A program made the position numbers and the translations under genes. DNA of 41,449 nucleotides, from NCBI GenBank assembly GCA_023512105.1, contig JAIMAE010000007.1, forward strand, positions 1-41,449, given 5' to 3'. The DNA comes from Bacillota bacterium (GTDB lineage: Bacteria; Bacillota; Sulfobacillia; Sulfobacillales; Sulfobacillaceae). The notes beneath the pieces are model-generated. The model saw only the letters and a list, made by a program, of their open reading frames with translations, was not told the DNA's origin and ran no database searches. Below are positions 7,148 through 19,258 of this stretch, one piece after another (position 1 is the stretch's first letter; every line of letters starts with the position of its first letter).

Positions 7148-7990
7148 ATGGACCGATGGTTTGGCGCCCCGGGCCCGGACGGGGTCGGGGAGCGGGCGGA
7201 GGGGCCGCCGCGAGGGTGGTTTGAGATCTTCTCCCGCCACTACTGGGGCCTTTTGCTCCTGGCGGTGGTTCCCATGCTTCTGGAAGCCTTCCACTTCAAC
7301 GTGGTGGAAGGGATGATGATTTACTTCTCCTTGTTTTGGTTCTTTCTCTTCCGGCGCCTGGCCCACGTCAAGCTGGGTCCTTCGGCCCTGTTTGTCGACC
7401 TTTTGGCCTACCTCTTTGCCGGGACTTTTGGGGCGGGGCTGGCTGCGGCGGGCGAGAGCCTGGCCTTGGGCATGGGGGCCGGGGCCTGGATTCAAAGTCG
7501 GCACTTTGCCCTGGCCGCCACCGGCAGCATTCTCTTTGTCGGGCTGGTCGAGGAGGCCGCCAAGCAGGTGTGGGTGCTCGGGGTGTTGGGGTGGGACCGG
7601 CTGCGACGCCGGGATCCTCGGCCGATGAGCTATCTCATGATTGGGATCATGACCGGATTGGGCTTCTCCGCGATCGAAAACATCGACTACGTCGAGCGGG
7701 GGATCTTTCTCGACATCTCCCAACACGTGGGCGGGGTGGGGGTGGTCACCGCACTGACCCGGGCTTTGTACACCCCGTTTCTGCACGCGATTTGGGCCGC
7801 TACCCTGGCCTGGATGTTGGCGGTGGCGGCGCGCCGGCGCCAAGTCGGGATGGCCTTCAGCGGGTGGTTGGGCATGGCCGCCCTGCACGGTCTGTACGAC
7901 GCCAGCCTGCGTTTTAGCCTCTGGTTGAGTTTGGTGGTGGTGGCCTTCTCCTATTTTGTCTTCCTGTACGCGATGCGCCAGTCGGTTTGA
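7148..7990 (+). CDS. PrsW-family intramembrane metalloprotease
   Basis: A 280-aa polytopic membrane protein with about eight hydrophobic segments. Family hallmarks are the paired acidic motif VEEAAKQ, GFSAIEN in the next helix, a conserved FLHAIW and the C-terminal ALHGLYD. Together these supply the Glu/His residues characteristic of PrsW-type putative zinc proteases (CPBP-like superfamily). In Bacillus subtilis PrsW cleaves the anti-sigma factor RsiW; the substrate here is unknown and no sigma/anti-sigma pair is nearby. AGGAGGT stands seven bases before the ATG. The gene is 90 bases upstream of ftsE in the same direction. Confidence 0.88.
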   Translation: MDRWFGAPGPDGVGERAEGPPRGWFEIFSRHYWGLLLLAVVPMLLEAFHFNVVEGMMIYFSLFWFFLFRRLAHVKLGPSALFVDLLAYLFAGTFGAGLAAAGESLALGMGAGAWIQSRHFALAATGSILFVGLVEEAAKQVWVLGVLGWDRLRRRDPRPMSYLMIGIMTGLGFSAIENIDYVERGIFLDISQHVGGVGVVTALTRALYTPFLHAIWAATLAWMLAVAARRRQVGMAFSGWLGMAALHGLYDASLRFSLWLSLVVVAFSYFVFLYAMRQSV

Positions 7991-8080
7991 GGCTGGCCGG
8001 GGGGAAGCGGGACGAGCGGGCAGGAATCTAGGGAGGTGATGTCGTATGTAGTAGGATACAGGTCGTAAGGGGGAGGCCCC

Positions 8081-8767
8081 ATGATTCGTCTCGAGCACGT
8101 CAGCAAACGCTATCCCAACGGACATCAGGCGTTGCACGACGTCAGTCTGGTCATCCACCGCGGAGAGTTTGTGTTCATCGTCGGCCCTTCGGGGGCCGGC
8201 AAGTCGAGCGTGATCCGCCTCCTCTACCGGGAGGAGGTGCCTACCCAGGGGACGGTGTGGGTGGAGAATTTTTGCCTGAACACCATGCGGCCCTCGGAGG
8301 TGCCGCGGCTGCGGCGCCAGCTAGGGGTGGTCTTTCAGGACGTCAAGCTGTTGCCCAACCGCACGGTCTATCAAAACGTGGCCTTTGCCATGGAGGTAGT
8401 AGAGGCCAGCCCCCGGGAGATTAAGAAACGGGTGCCGCAACTGTTGGAGTTGGTGGGCCTCAGCGGACGCCACGACTTCTACCCGGAACAGCTTTCCGGG
8501 GGAGAACAGCAACGGGTGGGGATTGCCCGAGCCCTGGCCAACAACCCGCCGTATCTCATCGCCGACGAACCTACCGGCAACCTGGATCCCGACACCGCTC
8601 AGGATATCCTGCGCATCTTCGTCGAGGTCAACCGCCGCGGCGCCACCGTGATCATGGCCACCCACGCCAAGGAGCTGGTCAACCAGCTGCGCCGGCGGGT
8701 GATCGCCTTTGACCACGGCCGCTTGGTGCGCGACGACTTGCGCGGCGCCTACCACGTCGCGCCATGA
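8081..8767 (+). CDS. ftsE: cell division ATP-binding protein FtsE
   Basis: ABC-type ATPase (228 aa) that pairs with FtsX at the membrane to control peptidoglycan hydrolases during division or elongation. Walker A is GPSGAGKSS near residues 35-43, the signature [15 protein letters not shown] is complete, and Walker B is [11 protein letters not shown]. FtsE-typical sequences include [24 protein letters not shown] precedes the ATG. ftsX starts 35 bases downstream. Confidence 0.96.
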   Translation: MIRLEHVSKRYPNGHQALHDVSLVIHRGEFVFIVGPSGAGKSSVIRLLYREEVPTQGTVWVENFCLNTMRPSEVPRLRRQLGVVFQDVKLLPNRTVYQNVAFAMEVVEASPREIKKRVPQLLELVGLSGRHDFYPEQLSGGEQQRVGIARALANNPPYLIADEPTGNLDPDTAQDILRIFVEVNRRGATVIMATHAKELVNQLRRRVIAFDHGRLVRDDLRGAYHVAP

Positions 8768-8802
8768 CCGGCGCTTAGCGGGTTTTTGGGGAGGGGATAA
8801 CA

Positions 8803-9693
8803 GTGGTCAAACCCCGGACGGTAGCCTATTGGCTTAAAGAGGCGGGGCAAAATCTCTGGAAGAACGGCTGGATGACGGTGGCCTCGGTCTCCACCGTGGC
8901 CCTCTCCCTGTTTGTGCTGGCCTTCTTTTTGGTGTTGTCGCTCAACCTCAACCACATCACCAGCGTCTTGCAAAGCCAAGTCGAGATTCGGGTCTTTGTC
9001 CATGCCAACGCCACCCGGGAGCAGGAGATGGCGTTGTTAAAGGCGGCCCAGGGATGGCCGGACGTGCGCCAAATCACCTTCTTCACCAAGCAGCAGGCGG
9101 CGGACCAGCTGAAGGCGGAGTTTCCCCAGGAAAAGGATTTGGTGGCGCTGATCAGCCAATCCAACCCACTGCTGGACGGCTACGACGTCTACATCCGGCA
9201 GGTCAGCGAGATTCCCGGTCTGGTCCAGCGATTTCAGGCCCAACCGATCGTGGAGAACGTGGTCTACCAGGGCCAGGTGGCCCAGCGCCTGGCCGAGACG
9301 GCGCGCATCGTGGCCTGGGCCGGTTACGTGATCGAGGGCTTGTTGGGACTGGCCACGGTGGTCATCATCATGAACACCATCCGCCTGGCCGTCTTCGCCC
9401 GTCGCCGGGAGATTCAGGTCATGAAACTGGTCGGCGCCACCGACTGGTTTATTCGTTGGCCCTTTTTGCTGGAAGGGGTGGCCCTGGGAGTGATCGGGGC
9501 GGTGTTGGCCGACCTGGCCACCGGCGTGGGCTACAGCTGGGTCTCCAACGCCGCCGCCCGAGCGCTCCCGTTTTGGCCCTTGGTCCCGCCGGCCGCCGCC
9601 CTGAGCCACGCGGTGGCGGTGACCTTGGCCGGCGGGTTGGCCATCGGACTGGCGGGCAGTTTGGTCGCGGTCCGACGCTTTCTTCGAGTGTAA
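8803..9693 (+). CDS. ftsX: cell division permease-like protein FtsX
   Basis: A 296-aa membrane partner of FtsE. It has an N-terminal membrane helix (about 25-48), an extracellular domain of roughly 120 residues containing EIRVFVHANATREQ and LLDGYDVYI, then three helices with the FtsX-domain segment FARRREIQVMKLVGATDWFIRWPFL. Start GTG at 8803 follows GGGGAGGGG. In Gram-positive bacteria FtsX activates secreted hydrolases such as CwlO or PcsB; no M23 or NlpC/P60 gene is adjacent here. Confidence 0.94.
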   Translation: MVKPRTVAYWLKEAGQNLWKNGWMTVASVSTVALSLFVLAFFLVLSLNLNHITSVLQSQVEIRVFVHANATREQEMALLKAAQGWPDVRQITFFTKQQAADQLKAEFPQEKDLVALISQSNPLLDGYDVYIRQVSEIPGLVQRFQAQPIVENVVYQGQVAQRLAETARIVAWAGYVIEGLLGLATVVIIMNTIRLAVFARRREIQVMKLVGATDWFIRWPFLLEGVALGVIGAVLADLATGVGYSWVSNAAARALPFWPLVPPAAALSHAVAVTLAGGLAIGLAGSLVAVRRFLRV

Positions 9694-9703
9694 CCCCGCG
9701 CCT

Positions 9704-11107
9704 TCAATCCCCCGCGGCCTCGGCCAACGGTCGGCTGGCTAACCTCCCCGGAGTGGTGCGGTAGGCGGCCCAGGCGCCTAGCAAGGCCAGCCCGGTGGCC
9801 ACCATCAACACCGCCGAAAACGCTCCTGCCCCACTGCCCGGCGGCTTAGACCAGGCGGTGTACAGGGCGCCGGCGATGGCCACGCCCAGGGCCTGGCCGA
9901 CGTAGCGGACGGCTCCGAGGGTTCCTGCCATCATCCCCTGGCGGTGGCGCGGGGTGGCCCCCAGTACCGCGCTTTGAATCGGGGCGGTAAACAGGCCGAG
10001 GCCGATGCCGATGGTGAGCAGGGGCGGGACCAGGAGCCAGAGCGGGCGGTCCGGCCAATGCGCGATCCACCCCAATCCGGCGGCGAAGATCAACAGCCCC
10101 AGGGTGGTGGGGAGGCGGGTGCCCCGGCGGTCTGACCACCCGCCGGCCCAGCGGGAGATGCCCAGCATCACCACCGGCGTCACCGTCATCATCAGCCCGA
10201 TCCGGCTTAAACCCACGTGGGCCGTCTCCGCCAGCCAGGCGGGGACCAGGAGATAGAAGAAGAACATGGCCACGTAATTGAGCAAGACGGCGAGATTCCC
10301 GTTGCGCACGGCGGGATGCGCAAACAGGCGGACGTCCAGCAGCGGGTCGGGATGGCCGAGCTCCAGGCGGACGAACAGAATGCCGGCCACCGCCGAGGCG
10401 ACGACTTCGCCGATCGCCGCCATCGTCCAACCCTGGCCCAAGCCCTGACTCCATCCCAGCAGTCCCCCGCCCAAGGTCACAGCCAACAGTGCACTGCCCC
10501 AGCCGTCCACTCGCACCGGTTGGCTTGCCGGGGCGGGATGGGACCGCGGCAAGAGGAGCAGCGAGGCGGCCAACAAGGGCAGGTTGATCCAAAAGGCTCC
10601 AGGCCATCCCCAGCGGGCGACTAAGAATCCCCCGACCAACGGCCCGAACGACAGCCCGATGTAGACCGCCATGGCAAAGGTGCCCAAGGCCCGGCCCCGC
10701 TGGTCGGGGGGATAGCGCAGCGCCAGCCAGGCCGGCACCGAGGCCATGATCATCGAGCCCGCCACTGCCTGCAGCGCCCTTAGCCCGAGCAGCAGCGGAA
10801 ACGAGGGGGCCAGGGCCGCGGCCGCCGAGGTGACGAAAAACAACCAGACCCCGATCCGGAAGACTCGGGCCTGACCGATCTGGTCCGACAACCTTCCCAT
10901 TGGTAACACCAAGACGGCCTGAACCAAGGTGTAGATCGAGGCCAGCCACTGGGCCACGTCGTAGGGCTGGTGGAAGGCGTGCACCAAGGCCGGCAAGACG
11001 GTGGCGACCAGGGTGGAGTTCATGCCGCCGACGATGGCCCCAAAGACGACGGACCAGAGTAGGCGGAACAAGGTGCGGTCTTGGGTCGGAACCGAGGTGG
11101 ATTGCAT
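9704..11107 (-). CDS. MFS transporter, DHA2 (EmrB/QacA-like) drug exporter
   Basis: A 467-aa protein with about 14 hydrophobic helices. The loop-2 motif GRLSDQIGQARVF and the helix-5 motif SFGPLVGGFLV (antiporter motif C-like) place it in the drug:H+ antiporter-2 group of the major facilitator superfamily. The substrate is unknown. AGGAGG precedes the ATG on the minus strand. It is convergent with ftsX (10-base gap) and divergent from uvrB, so it stands alone. Confidence 0.9.
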   Translation of the reverse strand: MQSTSVPTQDRTLFRLLWSVVFGAIVGGMNSTLVATVLPALVHAFHQPYDVAQWLASIYTLVQAVLVLPMGRLSDQIGQARVFRIGVWLFFVTSAAAALAPSFPLLLGLRALQAVAGSMIMASVPAWLALRYPPDQRGRALGTFAMAVYIGLSFGPLVGGFLVARWGWPGAFWINLPLLAASLLLLPRSHPAPASQPVRVDGWGSALLAVTLGGGLLGWSQGLGQGWTMAAIGEVVASAVAGILFVRLELGHPDPLLDVRLFAHPAVRNGNLAVLLNYVAMFFFYLLVPAWLAETAHVGLSRIGLMMTVTPVVMLGISRWAGGWSDRRGTRLPTTLGLLIFAAGLGWIAHWPDRPLWLLVPPLLTIGIGLGLFTAPIQSAVLGATPRHRQGMMAGTLGAVRYVGQALGVAIAGALYTAWSKPPGSGAGAFSAVLMVATGLALLGAWAAYRTTPGRLASRPLAEAAGD

Positions 11108-11269
11108 GGCGGCCTCCTATCTTCGCAGCTGGGAGCAGGCGAGATGGCCGGCTATTCGGCCCCGCGCCTCTCGGGTCGAATCTTACCGCAAGCCGGGGCC
11201 GACCGAGAAGGCTTTTTTGCCCGGGAGCGGCTCGGCGCGGAGCAAGCTCGGGTCGTTTAACCCTGGTGT

Positions 11270-11275
11270 TATAAT
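11270..11275 (+). promoter_or_regulatory. candidate -10 box upstream of uvrB
   Basis: A perfect TATAAT lies 47 bases before the uvrB start in the spacer between the divergent MFS and uvrB genes. The -35 position at 17 bases (CTCGGG) is poor, so an activator or an alternative -35 is possible. I saw no clear Gram-positive LexA box (GAAC-N4-GTTC) near it. Confidence 0.4.
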
Positions 11276-11322
11276 TGGATCAAGATTTATCGGCGCGGGC
11301 GTTGCAGACGAGGAGGGGAGCC

Positions 11323-13336
11323 GTGGCCACACCGGGACGGTTTCAGTTGGTGAGTCCCTATGCCCCGACCGGGGACCAACCCAAGGCGATTGCGGAGCTG
11401 GTTGCGGGGCTAAACCAGGGGATTGCGCGCCAGGTGTTGCTGGGGGTCACGGGGTCGGGCAAGACCTTTACCATGGCCAACGTGATCGCGGCCGTCAACC
11501 GGCCGACCCTGGTCTTGGCGCCCAACAAGACGCTGGCCGCGCAGTTGGCTGGGGAGCTTAAGGCCTTCTTTCCGCACAACGCGGTGGAGTACTTCGTGAG
11601 CTACTACGATTACTACCAGCCGGAGGCCTACGTGCCCCAGACCGACCTCTACATTGAGAAGGACTCGCAGATCAACGACGAGATCGACAAGTTGCGCCAC
11701 TCGGCGACCTCGTCTTTGCTCGAGCGGCGGGACGTGGTGGTGGTGGCCAGCGTCTCCTGCATCTACGGGTTGGGTTCTCCGGAGGATTACCGGACCTTGG
11801 TCCTCTCCCTGCGGGTGGGCCAGGAGCGGGATCGACAGGCGATCCTGCGCAAGCTGGTGGAGATCCAGTACACCCGCAACGACGTCAACTTCATTCGCGG
11901 CACCTTCCGGGTCCGCGGGGACGTGATCGAGGTCTTCCCTGCCAACCAGAGCGAACAGGCGATTCGGGTGGAGCTGTTCGGGGACGAGATCGAGCGCCTG
12001 CGCGAGTTTGACCCCTTGACCGGGGAGGTGTTGGGCGAACGCGAACACGTCGCCATCTACCCCGCCTCCCACTACGTGATGGGGCCTGGCCGGCTGGCTC
12101 CGGCCCTGGCCAGCATTCGCGCCGAGTTGGCCGAGCGCCTCCAGGAGTTGCGCCAACAGGGCAAGGACCTGGAGGCCCAGCGCCTGGAGCAGCGCACCCT
12201 GTACGACCTGGAGATGTTGGAGGAAGTGGGCTTTTGCTCCGGGATTGAGAACTACTCCCGCCACTTTACCGGGCGCAAGCCGGGCGAGCCCCCGTTTACC
12301 TTGCTGGATTTCTTTCCCGAGGACTTTTTGACCATCATCGACGAATCGCACGTGGCGGTGCCCCAGATTCGCGGGATGTACGCCGGGGACAAATCGCGCA
12401 AGGACAATTTGGTGGAGTACGGCTTCCGCCTGCCCTCGGCCTACGACAACCGGCCGCTGACCTTTGAGGAGTTCGAGGCCCGGGTGGGCCAGGTGATTTA
12501 CGTCTCGGCGACTCCGGGGCCGTACGAGCTCTCAGTGGCAGGCAAGGTGGTCGAGCAAATCGTCCGCCCCACCGGGTTGCTCGACCCGGTGGTGGAGGTG
12601 CGACCGACCCACGGCCAGATCGACGACCTGCTGGCCGAGATTCGGGAGCGGGTCAAGGTGGGGCTCAGGGTGTTGGTGACCACGCTGACCAAAAAAATGG
12701 CCGAGGACCTCACCGACTACCTGCGCGAGGCCGGGGTGCGGGTGCGCTACCTGCACTCGGACATCGACGCCTTGGAGCGAATGGCCATCCTGCGGGATTT
12801 GCGGCTGGGCGAGTTCGACGTCCTGGTCGGCATCAACCTGCTGCGGGAGGGGCTGGACCTGCCCGAGGTGGGCCTGGTGGCGATCTTGGACGCCGACAAG
12901 GAAGGCTACCTGCGTTCGGAGACCTCCCTGATCCAGACCATCGGGCGAGCCGCCCGCAACGTGGCCGGCACGGTGATCATGTACGCGGATCAGGTCACCC
13001 AGTCGATGCAGGCGGCGATTCGGGAGACCGAGCGGCGGCGGCAGATCCAGCAGCGCTACAACCAAGCCCACGGGATCGTGCCGACCACGGTGAAGAAGGC
13101 GATCCGCGACGTGATTCAAGCCACGCGAGCGGTGGAGGAGACCGGCCCCTCCAAGCGCTCCTTCTCCGAGTTGAGTCCCCGGGAGCGGATTAAGCTAGCC
13201 AACCAGCTGCGCAAGGAGATGAAAGAGGCCAGCCGCAACTGGGAATTTGAACGGGCAGCGATGCTGCGAGACATGCTGTTGGAATTGGAGGCGGAACGCC
13301 CGGTCAAGGCGGTGGCGGGAGGGCGACGGAAGAAGC

Positions 13337-13344
<8 letters not shown>
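11323..13344 (+). CDS. uvrB: excinuclease ABC subunit B
   Basis: DNA-damage-verifying helicase subunit of nucleotide excision repair, 673 aa. Walker A is GVTGSGKTF, and the DNA-clamping beta-hairpin [12 protein letters not shown] is intact. The helicase box is DESH, and the C-terminal UVR domain that contacts UvrC ([22 protein letters not shown]) is present. Start GTG at 11323 follows GAGGAGGGG and places [17 protein letters not shown] in the normal N-terminal position. An in-frame TTG at 11275 falls inside the promoter and was rejected. The stop overlaps the uvrA start by eight bases. Confidence 0.97.
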
Positions 13345-16192
<2,848 letters not shown>

Positions 16193-16195
16193 CCT

Positions 16196-16204
16196 GGGGG
16201 GAGG
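16196..16204 (+). promoter_or_regulatory. ribosome binding site that favours the uvrC GTG start
   Basis: GGGGGGAGG stands eight bases before GTG 16213. The alternative ATG at 16189 overlaps the uvrA stop (ATGA) but lies about a dozen bases from the nearest GAGGAGG. The GTG start also gives the usual short N-terminus before PGVYLMKD. Confidence 0.5.
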
Positions 16205-16212
16205 CAAAGGGC

Positions 16213-18093
16213 GTGGAGAAGGCCTTGCCGCTTTTGACCGAACGGCTTAAAAACTTGCCCGAACGCCCTGGAGTCTACTTGATGAAGGACCACGCAGGGG
16301 TCATCCTCTACGTGGGCAAGGCGGTCAACTTAAAAAACCGCGTGCGCAGCTACTTTCACGACTCGTCCCGCCAAAGTCCGAAGGTGGCGGCGCTGATGCG
16401 CCACGTGGAAGATATTGAGCTGATCGCCACCGACACCGAGGTCGAGGCCTTGATCTTGGAGGCCACCTTGGTCAAGCAGCACCAGCCGCGGTACAACATC
16501 CGCCTCAAGGACGACAAGGCCTACCCTTACCTGCGCCTGACCTGGGAGGAGGATTTTCCCCGCCTGCTGGTCGCCCGCCGGCCGGCCAAGGACGGCAGTC
16601 GGTATTTCGGGCCCTACACGCGAGCCCAGTCGGTGCGCGACACCATCCGGCTGTTGCGCAAGATCTTCCCCATCCGCAACTGTACCAACCAAAAGTTCAA
16701 GAACCAGTCGCGGCCGTGCCTGGAGTACTACATCAAGCGCTGCCAGGCGCCGTGCCAAGGCTATGTGGACCGCGACGCCTACCGGGCGATGATGACCGAA
16801 GTCGAATGGTTCCTGGAAGGGCGCACCGACCAAGTCCTGCGCGACCTCAAGGCCCGGCTGGCCGAGGAGGCCGAGGCACTGCGCTTTGAGCGGGCGGCCG
16901 AGCTTCGGGACCAGATTCGGGCGCTGGAGGAGATTCGGGCCCAACAAAAGGTGGCCAACGCCGCCGGACAAAACCTGGACGCGGTGCATTGGGCGGTGGC
17001 GGACGGAGAGGCCTTTGTCCAGGTCTTTGCGGTCCGCGAGGGGCGGCTCAAGGGGCGGGAGTCGCTGACCCTGGAAGGGGTGGAGGGGGTGGCAGAGGAA
17101 GCCATCGCTCGCTCATTGCTGTTGCAGTACTATAGCCGGACCACCGACATTCCCCCCGAGATCCTGCTGCCGGTGGAGCCGGAGGAAGGGGCGGCCTTAA
17201 ACGCCTGGCTCAGCGAGCGTCGGGGAAGTCGGGCCCAGTGGCGGGTGCCCCGGCGGGGGCAAAAGCTGGAGCTGATCCGGATGGTCCGGCAAAACGCCGA
17301 ACTGATTCGGGATGAGGCGGCGCGCCGACGGTCGGCGCGGGAGGCCGATCGGGAGGAGGCGCTGTTGGTGCTCCAGCACGTGCTGGGGTTGCCGGCCCGA
17401 CCGCGGCGGATCGAGTGTTACGACATCTCCAACACCCAGGGCACCGAGTCGGTGGCCTCGATGGTGGTCTTTCGCGACGGTCGACCCGACAAGTCGCAAT
17501 ACCGGCGCTTTCGCATTCAGACCGTGGAGGGGCCGAACGACTTCGCTTCGATGGCCGAGGTGATGCGGCGCCGCTTCCGCTACCTGGCCGAGCCGCCAAC
17601 CGAGGCTTCCGACCCCCGCTATCAGCGGTTTTCCGAAACCCCCGACCTGGTCATCGTCGACGGCGGCAAGGGCCAGGTTGGGTATGCCAAGCGGGTGTTG
17701 GACGAACTGGGGCTGAGCCAGCTGCCCCTGTTTGGGCTGGCCAAGGAGCACGAGTGGCTGTTTGAACCGGGGCGGGAAGGGCCGATCGTGTTGGACCGGG
17801 ACTCTCCGGGGTTAAAGCTGTTGCAGCACATCCGCGACGAGGCCCACCGGTTTGCCATCGGGTTTCATCGTCAGCTCCGCACCCGGCGCAACCTGCGCTC
17901 GCTGCTGGACGAGATTCCCGGGATTGGCCCCAAGCGCAAGAAGATCCTGTTGCGCCATTTCGGCGACTTAGGCGCGATTGCCCAGGCTTCGGTGGAGGAG
18001 ATCGCCCGGCTCCCAGGGATGACCACGCGGGCGGCTGAGGCGGTCAAGGAGTACCTCGGCAAGCCGGCGGGGGAGGAAGTGGGGGCCTCATGA
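16213..18093 (+). CDS. uvrC: excinuclease ABC subunit C
   Basis: Dual-incision nuclease of nucleotide excision repair, 626 aa from GTG 16213 (634 aa if ATG 16189 is used). In order: GIY-YIG nuclease (PGVYLMKD, ILYVGKA, NLKNRVRSYF); a four-cysteine cluster (NCTNQK, CLEYYIKRCQAPC) known in the family as an Fe-S site; a UVR domain (LRFERAAELRDQIRALE); an RNase H-like endonuclease domain (ECYDISNTQGTESVASMVVF, LVIVDGGKGQV); and C-terminal helix-hairpin-helix motifs (IPGIGPKRKKILL, LPGMTTRAAEAV). It completes the uvrBAC set, and its stop overlaps the next ATG. Confidence 0.96.
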   Translation: MEKALPLLTERLKNLPERPGVYLMKDHAGVILYVGKAVNLKNRVRSYFHDSSRQSPKVAALMRHVEDIELIATDTEVEALILEATLVKQHQPRYNIRLKDDKAYPYLRLTWEEDFPRLLVARRPAKDGSRYFGPYTRAQSVRDTIRLLRKIFPIRNCTNQKFKNQSRPCLEYYIKRCQAPCQGYVDRDAYRAMMTEVEWFLEGRTDQVLRDLKARLAEEAEALRFERAAELRDQIRALEEIRAQQKVANAAGQNLDAVHWAVADGEAFVQVFAVREGRLKGRESLTLEGVEGVAEEAIARSLLLQYYSRTTDIPPEILLPVEPEEGAALNAWLSERRGSRAQWRVPRRGQKLELIRMVRQNAELIRDEAARRRSAREADREEALLVLQHVLGLPARPRRIECYDISNTQGTESVASMVVFRDGRPDKSQYRRFRIQTVEGPNDFASMAEVMRRRFRYLAEPPTEASDPRYQRFSETPDLVIVDGGKGQVGYAKRVLDELGLSQLPLFGLAKEHEWLFEPGREGPIVLDRDSPGLKLLQHIRDEAHRFAIGFHRQLRTRRNLRSLLDEIPGIGPKRKKILLRHFGDLGAIAQASVEEIARLPGMTTRAAEAVKEYLGKPAGEEVGAS

Positions 18094-18443
18094 GACGGAT
18101 CCTGGTCCGCGGGCTGGCCGCGGCCATTTCGCTGTGGGTCGTCACCCGGCTCCCTTTGGGAATTCAGGCCAGCTCGTGGGCCACCGTGCTGTGGGCGGCG
18201 GTGATCCTGGGGTTGGTCAACCTGGTGGTGCGGCCGGTCGTCCGGTTGTTGGCCTTGCCGCTCAACCTCCTCACCCTCGGCCTGTTTGGATGGGTGATCA
18301 ACGGCTTGATGTTAAAGCTGGTTTCCCTGTTGGTGCCGGGGTTTGTGGTGCCCGGGTTTTGGCCGGCGATTTGGGGCGCCGTCGCCATCGCGATCATATC
18401 GGGGGTTATACATTGGCTCTTATCACGCGTCCTATCGCTTTAA
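18090..18443 (+). CDS. YvlD/phage-holin-family-4 small membrane protein
   Basis: A 117-aa protein with four hydrophobic helices. The central segment GLVNLVVRPVVRLLALPLNLLTLGLF is typical of the YvlD/Mycobacteria-type four-helix family, often labelled phage holin family 4. The helix after it has GWVINGLMLKLVS. There is no phage context, so lysis is unlikely; in Bacillus the family member YvlD is a cell-envelope stress protein. The start overlaps the uvrC stop as ATGA. Confidence 0.85.
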   Translation: MRRILVRGLAAAISLWVVTRLPLGIQASSWATVLWAAVILGLVNLVVRPVVRLLALPLNLLTLGLFGWVINGLMLKLVSLLVPGFVVPGFWPAIWGAVAIAIISGVIHWLLSRVLSL

Positions 18444-19258
18444 TTGCGCTCGACCTCGACGGCACCGCGATCGACGGGCGGCGAGGCACCGGTGTCTCGC
18501 CCAACTTGCGGACGGCGGTGGCCCAGGCGCAGGGCCGGGGGATTCAGGTGATCCTGGCCACCGGCCGGGCGGTGGCCTCTGCTTTGCCCCACTGGCAGGC
18601 GTTGGAGCTTCGCCCCGGGCCGCTTATCGCCTACAACGGGGCCGAGGTGGTGGCGGTCCCGGAACGCATCCGCTGGTTTCGCCTCCACCTGCACGACGGG
18701 GCGGCGCGTCGCCTGGTGGCCTTGGCCACCGAGTGGCAGCTTCTCTGCCAGGTCTACGTGGGGGAGGAGCTGTGGGTCACCCGCGAAGACTTACGGGTGC
18801 GCCAATACGTGCAGAAAAACAAGATCCCGGCCTGGGTGCGGGCGCCGGCGGAGATCACGGCTTGGCCGGAGCCTCCGATTAAGATCTTGATTCAAGGCGA
18901 TCCCGACCGCCTGGACCAATTTCGCCGGGCTATCGAGCCCGAATTTGCCGGCCTGCCGGTCCGCTTCATGAAGTCGCAGGCCGACTACCTGGAGATGGTG
19001 CCCGAAGACGCCGGCAAGGGCCGGGCGTTGGCCGAGGTGGCCACCCGCATGGGGATTCCCCGGGAGGCGGTGGTCGCCATTGGGGATGCCGAGAACGACA
19101 TCGACATGCTGACCTGGGCGGGGCTCGGGGTGGCCATGGGCCAGAGTCCGCCGGCGGTGCGAGCCGCCGCCGACGTGGTGACGGCCTCGGTGGAAGAGGA
19201 CGGAGCGGCTCGGGCCATTCGCTACCTGCTCGAAGGAGGAGGTGCGCCGTGGATCTAA
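18413..19258 (+). CDS. Cof-type HAD-IIB phosphatase
   Basis: A 281-aa haloacid-dehalogenase-fold hydrolase, probably acting on sugar phosphates or phosphorylated metabolites. Motif I is DLDGTAID, motif II is ATGR, the motif III lysine is likely in the AGKGRAL segment, and motif IV is GDAENDIDML. A C2 cap domain sits between motifs II and III. The best start is TTG at 18413, eight bases after GGGGG and inside the 3' end of the YvlD-type gene (31-base overlap); no ATG or GTG lies between there and motif I. Its stop overlaps pxpA by ten bases. Confidence 0.87.
   Translation: MALITRPIALIALDLDGTAIDGRRGTGVSPNLRTAVAQAQGRGIQVILATGRAVASALPHWQALELRPGPLIAYNGAEVVAVPERIRWFRLHLHDGAARRLVALATEWQLLCQVYVGEELWVTREDLRVRQYVQKNKIPAWVRAPAEITAWPEPPIKILIQGDPDRLDQFRRAIEPEFAGLPVRFMKSQADYLEMVPEDAGKGRALAEVATRMGIPREAVVAIGDAENDIDMLTWAGLGVAMGQSPPAVRAAADVVTASVEEDGAARAIRYLLEGGGAPWI

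Noticed and set aside
11191-11217. Terminator-like sequence with a T-run (GGCTTTTTT) between the MFS and uvrB genes
   Set aside because: The possible stem is only four pairs, and no gene ends there; the neighbours are divergent.
11275-11322. Earlier TTG start for uvrB
   Set aside because: The TTG overlaps the TATAAT box, and GTG 11323 has a strong ribosome site and the normal UvrB N-terminus.
18090-18443. Phage remnant suggested by the holin-like label
   Set aside because: No other phage genes; the protein fits the chromosomal YvlD-type family and sits in a housekeeping run.
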